Shown: piece by piece, positions 16,575-25,436 of the stretch
Layout: each line of letters begins with the position of its first letter
Numbering within the stretch: the stretch's first letter is position 1
From: CALCNS01 sp937897315
Lineage (GTDB): Bacteria > Bacillota > JAAYKD01
NCBI GenBank assembly: GCA_036744005.1
Contig: DAINOJ010000005.1
Coordinates: 1-64,000, forward strand
Length of the DNA: 64,000 bases
Direction: 5' to 3'
Program-made: the position numbers and the translations under genes
The notes under the pieces: model-generated
Databases searched by the model: none
Told to the model about the DNA's origin: nothing
What the model saw: only the letters and a program-made list of their open reading frames with translations

Positions 16575-18371
16575 TCACTTTCTCTTCTCGTGTAAGACAA
16601 TCGTGCCGTCAGCGGAAGGATTATTGGTATTCTTAATAACAATGGGAATTCCTACTTCCATAAGTGGTGAAATAGCATCCGGATGATAGACCTGAGCTCC
16701 ACCTTTCGCCATTTTTAATAACTCTTCATAAGTCATTCGGGCAATTTTCTTGGCATCTTTCGATTTCGCCGGGTCTGCGGTCATCACGCCATCGACATCG
16801 GTCCAGTTTTCGTAAACATCACAATTTAAAGCGCTGGCGATGATGGACCCTGTAATATCGGATCCACCCCGCTCAAATGTTTTAATCTTTCCACAAGCAT
16901 CCACCCCATAAAATCCAGGTACTACCACTTTCTTAGCGACTGCTAAACGCTCCCTTATGGCATCATAGGTATTATGCTTATCCAACTTCCCCTCTGATGT
17001 AAAGAAAATGAGCTCCTTGGCATCGATGAATTCGTAGTCCAAATACTCTGCCATGATTTGTGCATTGATGTATTCTCCACGAGAAATAATCTCATCTCGT
17101 TCCGTTTGATCCAGCAGCCAGGCCATCACTTCGTCAATTTTTTGCTTCACTTGAAAGTCTAAGAACAAGTCGGATGCAATTTCGTGAAAGCGATTGGCGG
17201 TGATTTGCAGAACCTGATCCCGTTGCAAGCATAGAATTTCGTATTCTTCTTCACTGAGCTCTACTCTACTCAGCTCTTTTTGCAACTCGTAGAATTCTAG
17301 TAGTAAATCCGTAACCTTGTTATCTTCTTCAAATCGTTTTCCCGGAGCTGAGACGACAATGATGTTACGATCTTCTGCCGACAACACAATTTCGCGCACT
17401 TTACTAAACTGCTTTGCAGAAGCCAAGGACGTCCCACCAAATTTAGCTACTTTTTTACGAGCTAACAAGCTTAAATCGTAGGGTGTCTCCTGATACACAC
17501 AGTAATTGAGCCAATTCGAGTAAAACAAATTCGCCGCCATCCTCCAACGCACGCGAATCCCTTTGGAGGGGTCGTCTTCCACGAAGTAGTTCACCGGCAA
17601 ATGCGGTTCTAAGCCTTTTAATTGATCGCGTTGATACTCACGCAACAAGGTGCCTTCATCATACTCCCAATGCCCTGCAATAAAAATCAAGCGATTGTCT
17701 TTGGTCGTAACAATATTCACACCGGTATCGGGGCGATCGGCCCAGATGGTTAAATCCGGTATTTTTTCCACATCTTCACGCAAAATAGTCGCACAGCGCG
17801 ACTGAGGGGCCCAAAAAGTATCGTCAAATCCTTTAAACAAAACACCTTTTTGCAAAACCGGATATTCATAGACACCGAACAATTTCTCATCCAAGTTCCT
17901 TTTCTCAATGCCATAGTAATGATACATCGCTGCTTGCGCTGCCCAACAAATAAAGATTGTAGAGTAGACGTTGCGCTGAGCAAAATCTAAAATTTCACGC
18001 AACTCATTCCAATACAAAACTTCTTCATAATGCAACCGTTCCACCGGCGCGCCTGTTACAATCATGGCATCGTAACGTTGATCTTTTATGTCCTCAAAGG
18101 TTTTATAGAAACGATTCAAATACGATTCGTCGGTGTGCTTACTGTGGTAACTCTGGGTGCGTATCAAATCAAACCGAACCTGCAAAGCTGTGTTCGAAAG
18201 CATGCGCAACAGCTGCAACTCGGTTTCTTCTTTATTGGGCATTAAGTTTACAATAGCCACATGAATCGGACGAATATCCTGATGCACAGCGCGTTGCTCG
18301 CTCATGGTGAAGATATTCTCCTGTTCTAATATGGCTTTCACAGGTAAATCCCGCGGTAGAATAATGGGCAT
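16575..18371 (-). CDS. Fusion of homoserine O-acetyltransferase (MetA) and an ACT-less aspartokinase
   Basis: One 598-residue frame holds two enzymes. Residues 1-305 are MetA: catalytic C142 in CWAAQAA, H234 and E236 in GHWEYD, and E111 in TGAPVER, the residue associated with acetyl-CoA rather than succinyl-CoA use. Residues 306-598 are an aspartokinase catalytic domain: KFGGTS at 310-315, SRGEYINAQ, FERGGSDITG and WTDVDGVMTADP. The chain ends where ACT regulatory domains normally begin, so allosteric control by lysine or threonine is probably absent (inference). There is no stop or frameshift at the junction, although a join by assembly error cannot be seen. AGGAGG precedes the ATG. It lies between metY and asd under a methionine T-box. 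Confidence 0.9.
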   Translation of the reverse strand: MPIILPRDLPVKAILEQENIFTMSEQRAVHQDIRPIHVAIVNLMPNKEETELQLLRMLSNTALQVRFDLIRTQSYHSKHTDESYLNRFYKTFEDIKDQRYDAMIVTGAPVERLHYEEVLYWNELREILDFAQRNVYSTIFICWAAQAAMYHYYGIEKRNLDEKLFGVYEYPVLQKGVLFKGFDDTFWAPQSRCATILREDVEKIPDLTIWADRPDTGVNIVTTKDNRLIFIAGHWEYDEGTLLREYQRDQLKGLEPHLPVNYFVEDDPSKGIRVRWRMAANLFYSNWLNYCVYQETPYDLSLLARKKVAKFGGTSLASAKQFSKVREIVLSAEDRNIIVVSAPGKRFEEDNKVTDLLLEFYELQKELSRVELSEEEYEILCLQRDQVLQITANRFHEIASDLFLDFQVKQKIDEVMAWLLDQTERDEIISRGEYINAQIMAEYLDYEFIDAKELIFFTSEGKLDKHNTYDAIRERLAVAKKVVVPGFYGVDACGKIKTFERGGSDITGSIIASALNCDVYENWTDVDGVMTADPAKSKDAKKIARMTYEELLKMAKGGAQVYHPDAISPLMEVGIPIVIKNTNNPSADGTIVLHEKRK

Positions 18372-18380
18372 TTCTTCCTC

Positions 18381-19652
18381 CTATGTATGTAGAGCTTGTT
18401 CCAGATCCTTTAGGATATCTGTCACATTCTCTATACCTACAGATAACCGGATCATATTCTCCAGAATACCGGCTTTTTTCTGAGCTTCGACCGATAATTG
18501 CCTGTGCGTCATGGAAGCAGGGTGTAGTACATGAGTTCTTAAATCGCCGACATGCACAACCAAAGAAGCTAGTTGAAGTTTGTTAATAAATTCTTTACTG
18601 ACCTGCCAATTTCCTTTGATTCCAAAAGAGATGATACCAGATCCTCCCAGAGGCAGGTACTTTTGAGCCAGTTCATAGGTCGACGATTCTGGCAAAAGAG
18701 GATACCTCACCCACTCGACTTGTGGATTCTTTTGTAGAGCTTTCGCTATGGCAAGTGCATTTTCTGAGTGACGTTGCATACGCAAATGCAATGTTTCGGT
18801 GCCAAGGTTGATTAGAAAAGCGTTAAACGGGCTCAATGTGGTGCCAAAATCCCGCAGAAACACTGCTCGGGCTTTCACGGCAAAGGCTTTTGATCCAAAC
18901 GCTTTTGTATAAGACAAACCATGGTAGTTGGGGTCTTCTTCTGTCAAATGGGGGAACTTTCCATTTCCCCAATTGAACCGCCCACTATCGACAATAAAAC
19001 CTCCCAAGCTGGTTGCGTGCCCGTCGAGATATTTTGTAGCAGAATGTATGACGATATCGGCTCCGTGCTCGATAGGTCGACACAAATAAGGGGTCGCAAA
19101 TGTATTATCTACGAATAAAGGGACACCGGCTTCATGTGCCAATGAAGCCGCACGTTGAATGTCGAGCACTTCTACGCCGGGATTTCCAATGGTTTCACCA
19201 AACAACAACTTAGTGTTCGGTCTAAAAGCCCTTCGAACTTCCTCGTCGTCTGCGGTGAGAGGGATTAGTGTGGTCTCTATGCCAAACTTTTTTAAAGTGG
19301 AAGTCAACAAGGTATAGGTTCCTCCATACAGATTATGGAAAGCCAATATATGCTCCCCCTGATTGCAAATGGTTAAAATCGCCAAAAGGGTGGCAGCTTG
19401 ACCAGATGAGGTCGCAACGGCCGCTACCCCACCTTCCATGATAGCCAGCTTTTTTTCCAAAACCTCTACTGTAGGATTGGAAATTCGGCTGTACATATGC
19501 CCCTCTTTGCTCAAATCGAATAACGCAGCAACCTCGTCTGCATTTTCATATTTATAAGTTGTTGACTGAACAATGGGCATGATACGCGGTTCCCCGTTCT
19601 TTGGTGTGTAACCGGCATGGATACATAGAGTTTCTGGACTGTAATGGTTCAT
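18381..19652 (-). CDS. metY: O-acetylhomoserine sulfhydrylase (MetY)
   Basis: A 423-residue PLP enzyme of the Cys/Met metabolism family. It makes homocysteine from O-acetylhomoserine and sulfide. The opening ETLCIHAGY, SRISNPTVEVLE, SSGQAATLLAI, and the PLP-lysine segment HSATKYLDGHATSLGG are diagnostic, and the length (about 425) fits MetY rather than the 380-residue MetB/MetC type. AAGGAGG precedes the ATG. It is the first gene of the T-box operon, and its substrate is the product expected from the neighbouring E111-type MetA. Confidence 0.93.
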   Translation of the reverse strand: MNHYSPETLCIHAGYTPKNGEPRIMPIVQSTTYKYENADEVAALFDLSKEGHMYSRISNPTVEVLEKKLAIMEGGVAAVATSSGQAATLLAILTICNQGEHILAFHNLYGGTYTLLTSTLKKFGIETTLIPLTADDEEVRRAFRPNTKLLFGETIGNPGVEVLDIQRAASLAHEAGVPLFVDNTFATPYLCRPIEHGADIVIHSATKYLDGHATSLGGFIVDSGRFNWGNGKFPHLTEEDPNYHGLSYTKAFGSKAFAVKARAVFLRDFGTTLSPFNAFLINLGTETLHLRMQRHSENALAIAKALQKNPQVEWVRYPLLPESSTYELAQKYLPLGGSGIISFGIKGNWQVSKEFINKLQLASLVVHVGDLRTHVLHPASMTHRQLSVEAQKKAGILENMIRLSVGIENVTDILKDLEQALHT

Positions 19653-19681
19653 CGATATTTCCTCCTTCTTTTCTTAAATAT

Positions 19682-19714
19682 AAAAAAACGTCCTTTCGAA
19701 AAATCGAAAGGACG
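19682..19714 (-). terminator. T-box terminator before metY
   Basis: On the minus strand an 11-bp stem (19714-19704 with 19699-19689), four-base loop and seven T residues form an intrinsic terminator about 30 bp before metY. Its 5' arm adjoins the T-box sequence, as needed for terminator/antiterminator switching. Confidence 0.9.
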
Positions 19715-19947
19715 AATATCTCGTGGTACCACCTTACTTTACCTCTGTTACAAAGGTCTCTGACGGGTACAAACATACCCTGTGACGCTAACGTGTCCAC
19801 ACGTGGCAACTTGAACCTTGCGGGTCGGCTGCCCCCTTCTGCAGGCCATGTTCGCCATCTTATTCTCCCGTCTCTTTTCACCAACCGAGACTCTCTGTGG
19901 GGTTTTTCCGACGACTACTCTTCTGCTCATTAGGTTTCATCTTCATT
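19682..19947 (-). ncRNA. T-box leader, methionine type
   Basis: The minus strand carries AAGGTGGTACCACGA (T-box, complement of 19721-19735) directly before the terminator. Upstream, AGAGAGTCTCGGTTGGTGAAAA resembles the distal part of stem I, and GAACATGGCC offers AUG as specifier (19849-19847), followed by the usual purine. A Met codon suits the metY operon. A second ATG at 19858-19856 could be the specifier, which would not change the amino acid. This explains the roughly 390-bp gene-free stretch between metY and kdpE. Confidence 0.85.
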
Positions 19948-19953
19948 TGTCAT

Positions 19954-19982
19954 AATATAACCGAAGTGCGACCCTTCGTCAA
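19954..19982 (-). promoter_or_regulatory. Promoter of the methionine T-box operon
   Basis: Minus-strand TTGACG (19982-19977) and TATATT (19959-19954) with 17-bp spacing; transcription would start near 19947, at the head of the T-box leader. Confidence 0.75.
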
Positions 19983-20038
19983 CCCCTTTTTGAAAAAATC
20001 ATCGATTTCGTATCCATAGCCGTGCGTATATATATTTC

Positions 20039-20743
20039 TCATTCATCGGAGTTCACTTTCAGCATGCGGTAGCCAATACCCACATGAGTATGAATCAGTT
20101 CACTCTCCAACATAGGTTCCAGTTTTTTTCTCAAGGTCGCAATATAAACTCTAAGGGCAGGGGTGTCACCTGGCAAGGTGTTATCCCAGATTTCTTTTAA
20201 AAAGTAATTATGTGTCAACACTTTCCCAAAATTTCGCGATAACAAGCTGAGTATTCTATATTCAATCGGCGAAACATGAATCTCCACGTCGCCAACAAAT
20301 ACACAGCCTGCCGCATAATCAATTTTCAATTCTCCATTTTGAAAGATTTGTTGGTTTTGCTCCATATTCTCCGTAGCTTGGGCTCTTCTCAATGCCACCC
20401 GTAGTCTTGCCAATAATTCTCCAACACTAAAGGGTTTCGTCAAATAATCATCTGCTCCTGCATCAAGAGCGTTTATTTTATCTGTATCTTCACTTCGAGA
20501 GCTGACTATAATGATGGGTACATTAGACCACGAGCGGGTCTTTTTAATAAAATCCACCCCATCCATATCTGGCAACCCTAAATCCAAAATGATCATCTCG
20601 GGATGATAGGATAACGATAGCATCACGGCTTCTGAACCCTTGTCTGCTGCTTTATATCGGTATCCATGAGTCTCTAGTGTTAGAGTGATAAGATTGCGAA
20701 CTGGTCTATCATCTTCAATCACCAAAACCAATGGTTTATTCAT
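20039..20743 (-). CDS. kdpE: Response regulator KdpE
   Basis: A 234-residue OmpR-type regulator: receiver with IEDDRPVRNL, phospho-acceptor Asp in IILDLGLPDMDG, SSRSEDTDK and KPFSVGELLARLRVALRR (typical of KdpE), then a winged helix with RVYIATLRKKLEP and GIGYRML. It overlaps the kdpD end by 8 bp. No kdpFABC genes lie nearby; the pair ends a Trk potassium-uptake operon, so Trk may be its target (inference). Confidence 0.9.
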   Translation of the reverse strand: MNKPLVLVIEDDRPVRNLITLTLETHGYRYKAADKGSEAVMLSLSYHPEMIILDLGLPDMDGVDFIKKTRSWSNVPIIIVSSRSEDTDKINALDAGADDYLTKPFSVGELLARLRVALRRAQATENMEQNQQIFQNGELKIDYAAGCVFVGDVEIHVSPIEYRILSLLSRNFGKVLTHNYFLKEIWDNTLPGDTPALRVYIATLRKKLEPMLESELIHTHVGIGYRMLKVNSDE

Positions 20744-22694
20744 TTGCTTTCACTTCCTCGGCTTTCAATGAAAAGGTAAAACAAGTGCCCTGTGGTTCAT
20801 AATCGGAGACCCAAATATCACCACCATGGGCAGAAACAATGGCTTTGCACAGGGCTAACCCCAATCCTAATCCTCTTCGAGTATCGCTTCGATAATTACT
20901 TCCCACAAAATACATTTCAAATAAACGAGATTTCTGTTCTGCAGGAATACCGGGACCCGTATCACAAACAGTTATTAGTACACAATCCAAACTGCGTTTT
21001 GCACTGATCTTGATCTTTGATCCATGGGGCGTGTATTTCACAGCATTATCTACTAAATTGACCAAAACCTGAACAATGAGAGATGCTTCCATGCGTGCCA
21101 TGAGGAACTCTTCTACATGTTCAACCATGAGAATATGGTTTTGTGCTCTTCTGGCAGAATGTGAGATGGCTTCCTCTATCACGTCCACTACGAATTCTGG
21201 TTTTAAGTTTAAACTGACCGATTTGTTATCCATACGTGTGATAGCTAGCAGGTTTTCAACCAAACGAATTAACCAAGAGGAGTCCTCGTAAATATCACTA
21301 AACAATTGCGTGCGTTGCTGATTGTCCAGCATTTCGTATTGGTTTGTTAAAAGTTCAGCATTACCGGAGATACTTGTGAGTGGTGTACGCAAATCGTGGG
21401 AAATAGCTCTTAGCAAATCAGCTCGAGTCTTCTCTCGTTGAGCTTCCGTTCTCAATCTTGCTTGAGTATCTCGTAATTGCTGTTTCTCTAATGCGACTCC
21501 ACATTCGCCCAAAAGAGCTAACAGCAAACTTTTTTCAAAATTTCGAATGGGTTCGTTCGCATTTACTGCGATGCCTGCTACGGCGTGAACTTGATGTTGC
21601 CCGCGTATGGCTAAATACCAAAAATTCGATTGAGGGTGCGTTTTTGTGGATGCCCCGGCTTGCTCATTATGCTGAAAAACATATTCTGCCACATGTTTCT
21701 CATGTATGAAGAAGTTCTCCTCTTCTTCCTCTGCCAGTTCTTTTCGTGGATCATAGAAAACCGGATTCACCAGTTGCTCTTGCTTGACCGAATACAACAC
21801 GACGGGATTTCCTGTTAATTTTAAAATCTGTGTAGCGGTCTCGTGTAATATTTCTGTTTCGGAGTCCGCATGCTGTAAGTTTCTACTTGCTGTCAACAAT
21901 ATTTCTGTACGGTATGCTTTTTGAGCATTGGATTTTGCCTCGGTTCGGCTACGTGCCGTTAAAGAGCTTGTCAAAAATGACGCCACAAACATCACAAAAA
22001 ACGTGACCGGATACCCTTTGTCATTCGCGACAAAGGTAAATTTAGGTTCCGTAAACAAAAAATTAAAGATCATTACCCCAGCAATCGAAGCAATAAACCC
22101 ATAGTAATACCCTTCCGTAAAGTAAGCTACGAACATAACCGATACAATATAAACGGTTATGATATTGACATCGGTAAATCCCAGCCACTCTAAACACAAA
22201 CCTAAAAACGTAGCTGCAAACAAAATCATCATGGCAAATCCAAAGTCGCGGGCGGACCATTTATTCATTTTGGGACGATCTACATAGCTCAGTGTCGGTT
22301 CGGAAGAAGGAATCATGTACATCTCAATATCAGGGAGCATAAGAATCAGTTGTTGTGATATATCCTTCTGAAAGAACCAGAAACCGTGTTCATTAGGCCT
22401 TCCAATCACCAACTTCGTAGCATGACAAACCCGAGCATATTGTGCAATTAGCATTGCAATGTCTTCTCCAACCAAATTGATGTATGTGGCCCCGCCTTTT
22501 ACCGCGGCTTTTCTATTCATCTCTAACTGAAGTCTTTCTTGATCTGAAGTATAACGATAGTCATTGGCCTCAACATAAAGAGCGATTAGTTCCGCATGAT
22601 AAGCTTCTGCCATTTTTATCGCAGATTGAATCACCGTCTGATTAGAAGGAGACGAGGACAAACACACCAAAATACATTCCCTTATGGTATTCAT
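20736..22694 (-). CDS. kdpD: Shortened KdpD sensor kinase
   Basis: A 652-residue kinase against about 890 for Escherichia coli KdpD. It begins directly with the universal-stress-like domain (residues 1-120), followed by a four-helix membrane DUF4118 segment (about 155-250), a GAF-like region, H-box ISHDLRTPLTSISG, N-box LVDNAVKYTPHGS, and G-boxes DTGPGIP and GLGLGLALCKA. The N-terminal KdpD domain with its Walker motifs is missing. ATG 22694 has AAAGGAGGGG upstream; the longer frame starting at 22748 does not. It is 65 bp after the OB-fold-like gene, in the Trk operon. Confidence 0.9.
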   Translation of the reverse strand: MNTIRECILVCLSSSPSNQTVIQSAIKMAEAYHAELIALYVEANDYRYTSDQERLQLEMNRKAAVKGGATYINLVGEDIAMLIAQYARVCHATKLVIGRPNEHGFWFFQKDISQQLILMLPDIEMYMIPSSEPTLSYVDRPKMNKWSARDFGFAMMILFAATFLGLCLEWLGFTDVNIITVYIVSVMFVAYFTEGYYYGFIASIAGVMIFNFLFTEPKFTFVANDKGYPVTFFVMFVASFLTSSLTARSRTEAKSNAQKAYRTEILLTASRNLQHADSETEILHETATQILKLTGNPVVLYSVKQEQLVNPVFYDPRKELAEEEEENFFIHEKHVAEYVFQHNEQAGASTKTHPQSNFWYLAIRGQHQVHAVAGIAVNANEPIRNFEKSLLLALLGECGVALEKQQLRDTQARLRTEAQREKTRADLLRAISHDLRTPLTSISGNAELLTNQYEMLDNQQRTQLFSDIYEDSSWLIRLVENLLAITRMDNKSVSLNLKPEFVVDVIEEAISHSARRAQNHILMVEHVEEFLMARMEASLIVQVLVNLVDNAVKYTPHGSKIKISAKRSLDCVLITVCDTGPGIPAEQKSRLFEMYFVGSNYRSDTRRGLGLGLALCKAIVSAHGGDIWVSDYEPQGTCFTFSLKAEEVKANE

Positions 22695-22759
22695 CCAATC
22701 CCCTCCTTTTCTAACATGTTCTTGACCGTAATACCTGTAGTATATCACTTTCTCTAGCT

Positions 22760-23251
22760 TTATTCACTGACTTCATGCCTTTTCTTTAAATAATTCGCCC
22801 CAATCAGAGCAATACCGCTAAATACTCCACCTATGATCCAAATGTACTCTGGAAACTCCCTTTCTTGTGGATAACCAAGACTCGTGCGTTCCAAATATGA
22901 AACATGAAGATCCAAATCTCCTCCATGATTTTGGCAAGCACGATGTAGGATCCCTTTTACAGAAATGATATCTCCTGTATAGAGATAACGACCAAGCGCC
23001 AAATCTTCGGGAAGTAACTGAATGGGTACATAAACTGCAATAGCATTCACCCCATCTGACACACTTAGCCATGCCTGTTCTCCTCTGAAAAGAACATCTC
23101 CAATCACTTCTCCCTGATAAATAACCTCTGTTTGGTTCAATGATTTGGCTTGTTCAATGAGTTCAATACTAGTATACGTGGGCAGTGTCCCTGCTTTTAC
23201 CACATTGGAGCATAAAAGAGACAGGATGAGTACGAGTGGAATCTTCTTCAT
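22760..23251 (-). CDS. Exported OB-fold-like protein with C-terminal membrane helix
   Basis: I do not recognise a named family. The 163-residue protein has an N-terminal signal sequence (residues 1-20), a beta-rich middle with an OB-fold-like pattern (VIYQGEVIGDVLFRGEQAWLSV ... TGDIISVKGILHRACQNHGGDLDLHV), and a C-terminal membrane helix (YIWIIGGVFSGIALIGANYL) with a basic end, so the domain should face outside. It overlaps the trkH stop by 4 bp, which suggests a role in the Trk complex or its sensing. Confidence 0.65.
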   Translation of the reverse strand: MKKIPLVLILSLLCSNVVKAGTLPTYTSIELIEQAKSLNQTEVIYQGEVIGDVLFRGEQAWLSVSDGVNAIAVYVPIQLLPEDLALGRYLYTGDIISVKGILHRACQNHGGDLDLHVSYLERTSLGYPQEREFPEYIWIIGGVFSGIALIGANYLKKRHEVSE

Positions 23252-24765
23252 TTCTTAAGCCCACCTTTCAGAATAAACGCAATTAATGCAAAGATGGACA
23301 TGAATTCCAAGCGACCAAGCCACATCATAATGATATAAGTAATCTTTAAGAGTAATGGCATGGAGGTAGAGGTTACTCCAATGGATAAACCAACGTTTCC
23401 GGTTACCGAAGCAGACTCGAAAGCGGCCATCGTCAACGGATAGCCAAACAACAGAGTAATTAAGGTTCCAACCGTGAAGGTCACCAGGTATGCTGTTACA
23501 ATAAGAAAGGAACTTCGTATAAGGGAATCAGACAAAATCATCTCTTTTATATGATGTATACGGTATTCAACAATGCGAGATTCCGGCAAAAGCAGTTTCT
23601 TGACTTCGGTTTTAAAGGTCTCAAAGATGACTCCAATACGTAATGCTTTAAAACCTCCGGCAGTGGAACAAGCGCTCCCCCCCAGGAGCATAGCTATGGT
23701 CATTGCAACCAGGGCGATATCCCCCCACTCATAATAGAATTGCTTTGCATATACCGTCATGAAGCCTGTAGTAGTTTGCCCTGAGATTAAATGAAAGAGT
23801 CCTTTCCTAAGGAAAGCAAGTAAATCTGGGTATACATTGTTTTTCATTAAGCCAACTGTCACTAAACTCGATAAGATTATAAAACTTATGGTAAAAGTGA
23901 TGGTCTCAATATTCTTACGAATCTCAGATACTCTACCGGACAAAACTGCATGATGTAAAGCAAAATTCAAAGACCCGATTACAAAAAAAACAACTGCACA
24001 CAATTCAAACAAACTACTGTGATAATACAGAATATTCTGACTCATAGGAGCAAATCCACCGGTACTCCATGCAGACATATACACCCACATCCCATGTAAA
24101 AAAGCTCTATCCCAAGCGAGTCCCGCAGATCTTGCAGCAAAGGTCATCACAACTGTACCAATTATCAAATAAAATATACTGATTTTCCAGATTTGCCTTG
24201 CCGTGCTCACTGCATTTGGAAACAACTTTTCATCCTTTCCTTCTCCTACATACATTTTGTATGCGTTGCTTTGGTCTTTTGTCAGGAAAGTCAGTGCCAG
24301 GACCACCATACCTTGCCCTCCGGTGAAAGTAAGGGTTTGCCTCCACATATTGATTCCGTTTGACAGGTGATCCATATCTTGAATTAAGCATAATCCAGTC
24401 GTTGTTAAGCCACTCATGACATCGAAACAGCTGTCAATAAACGATAAACACGAACCGGAGAAATAATAGGGTAGCGCGCAGAGCATAGTTCCCAACAGCC
24501 AAGCTCCCGCCGCAACGACAGTGCCCTCGCCAAAACTCAGTTTAGTAGACCGATATCGGTACCCTATGGCCATAAGGCCTTCTCCTACTAAAATCGTAAA
24601 CGATGCGGTAGCCAAAAAAATGCTACTGATAAATCTTTCTTTGTAAATGAGCGAAACCACCAAAGGTACGAGTTGTAAGCAACCCAAAACCACAATAATA
24701 ATGCCGATAAAATAGAGCATGGGATAAATACGCTTAACCGGTTTTTCAATTACCATGCAGAACAC
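23248..24765 (-). CDS. trkH: TrkH/KtrB-family potassium uptake channel protein
   Basis: A 505-residue membrane protein with about ten helices and the four pore loops of the SKT family, for example MSGLTTTGLCL, WSTGGFAPMS, SGQTTTGFMT and ASVTGNVGLSIG, each with the filter glycine. It moves K+ (or Na+/K+) with RCK subunits; two candidate partners are encoded directly upstream. The coupling is tight (2 bp after trkA). TrkH and KtrB are hard to separate by eye. Confidence 0.9.
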   Translation of the reverse strand: MFCMVIEKPVKRIYPMLYFIGIIIVVLGCLQLVPLVVSLIYKERFISSIFLATASFTILVGEGLMAIGYRYRSTKLSFGEGTVVAAGAWLLGTMLCALPYYFSGSCLSFIDSCFDVMSGLTTTGLCLIQDMDHLSNGINMWRQTLTFTGGQGMVVLALTFLTKDQSNAYKMYVGEGKDEKLFPNAVSTARQIWKISIFYLIIGTVVMTFAARSAGLAWDRAFLHGMWVYMSAWSTGGFAPMSQNILYYHSSLFELCAVVFFVIGSLNFALHHAVLSGRVSEIRKNIETITFTISFIILSSLVTVGLMKNNVYPDLLAFLRKGLFHLISGQTTTGFMTVYAKQFYYEWGDIALVAMTIAMLLGGSACSTAGGFKALRIGVIFETFKTEVKKLLLPESRIVEYRIHHIKEMILSDSLIRSSFLIVTAYLVTFTVGTLITLLFGYPLTMAAFESASVTGNVGLSIGVTSTSMPLLLKITYIIMMWLGRLEFMSIFALIAFILKGGLKK

Positions 24766-24767
24766 TC

Positions 24768-25436
24768 CTAATTTGCTGAGAGAATGTGTAAAAAATCACT
24801 GATTAGTTGTTCTTCTCCCCAAAGAATAATCTTATCTTCTTCTTGTAAAATCGTCTCTCCGCTAGGAATAATGGCCTGTGCCCGTCTAAGGATGGCAATA
24901 ATGATAATCCCCTTCGGAATACCCAAGTCTTTTAATGGATGATGAATGAGCCAGGGAGCTTGACGAACTTGTACCTCTCGCAAACGCAAGGATGAGGAGT
25001 GCTCTCGAATTAGCTTGTTCACATCATTCCACTCCAGCTCTTGATTGATGACATTGGCTATGCTCTCTGTACTACTGATTACTGAGTCCACACCCAATTT
25101 CTCAAAAACCCTAATATTTTTGGGGTTCTTAACCCTTGCAATGGTTTTTTTCACGCCGAAATAGTCTTTCGCTAGTTGGCAAGCCACTAAATTGTTTTGA
25201 TCATACCCCGTGACCGCAATTAACACATCAGCATGATGAATTCCTGCATCTCTTAGGCAATTTACCTCTGTTCCATCCCCTAAAAACACTTCGACCCATT
25301 TGGAATCCAGATTGGATACCAACCTCTCACAATGGGTTGGATTCTCTTCAATAATCATGATTTTGTGTTTACTGGCAATTAGCGTTTTACTTAAATAGAA
25401 TCCAACATTTCCTCCACCAATAATCATAATTCTCAT
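24768..25436 (-). CDS. trkA: TrkA potassium-uptake regulatory subunit (RCK_N plus RCK_C)
   Basis: A 222-residue cytoplasmic gating protein. The nucleotide-binding Rossmann fold starts MRIMIIGGGNVGFYL and has GDGTEVNCLRDAGI; the C-terminal half (LREVQVRQAPWLIHHPLKDLGIP ... EDKIILWGEE) is a TrkA_C domain, the region where KtrA proteins bind c-di-AMP. The ATG at 25436 is chosen because AAAGGAG lies upstream; it overlaps the preceding gene by 4 bp. Confidence 0.9.
   Translation of the reverse strand: MRIMIIGGGNVGFYLSKTLIASKHKIMIIEENPTHCERLVSNLDSKWVEVFLGDGTEVNCLRDAGIHHADVLIAVTGYDQNNLVACQLAKDYFGVKKTIARVKNPKNIRVFEKLGVDSVISSTESIANVINQELEWNDVNKLIREHSSSLRLREVQVRQAPWLIHHPLKDLGIPKGIIIIAILRRAQAIIPSGETILQEEDKIILWGEEQLISDFLHILSAN

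Noticed and set aside
19748..19930. Short open frames in the T-box leader
   Set aside because: They follow the structured RNA and show no protein-like composition or start signal.
20744..22748. Presence of a full kdp system
   Set aside because: No kdpF, A, B or C gene is found anywhere in the window.
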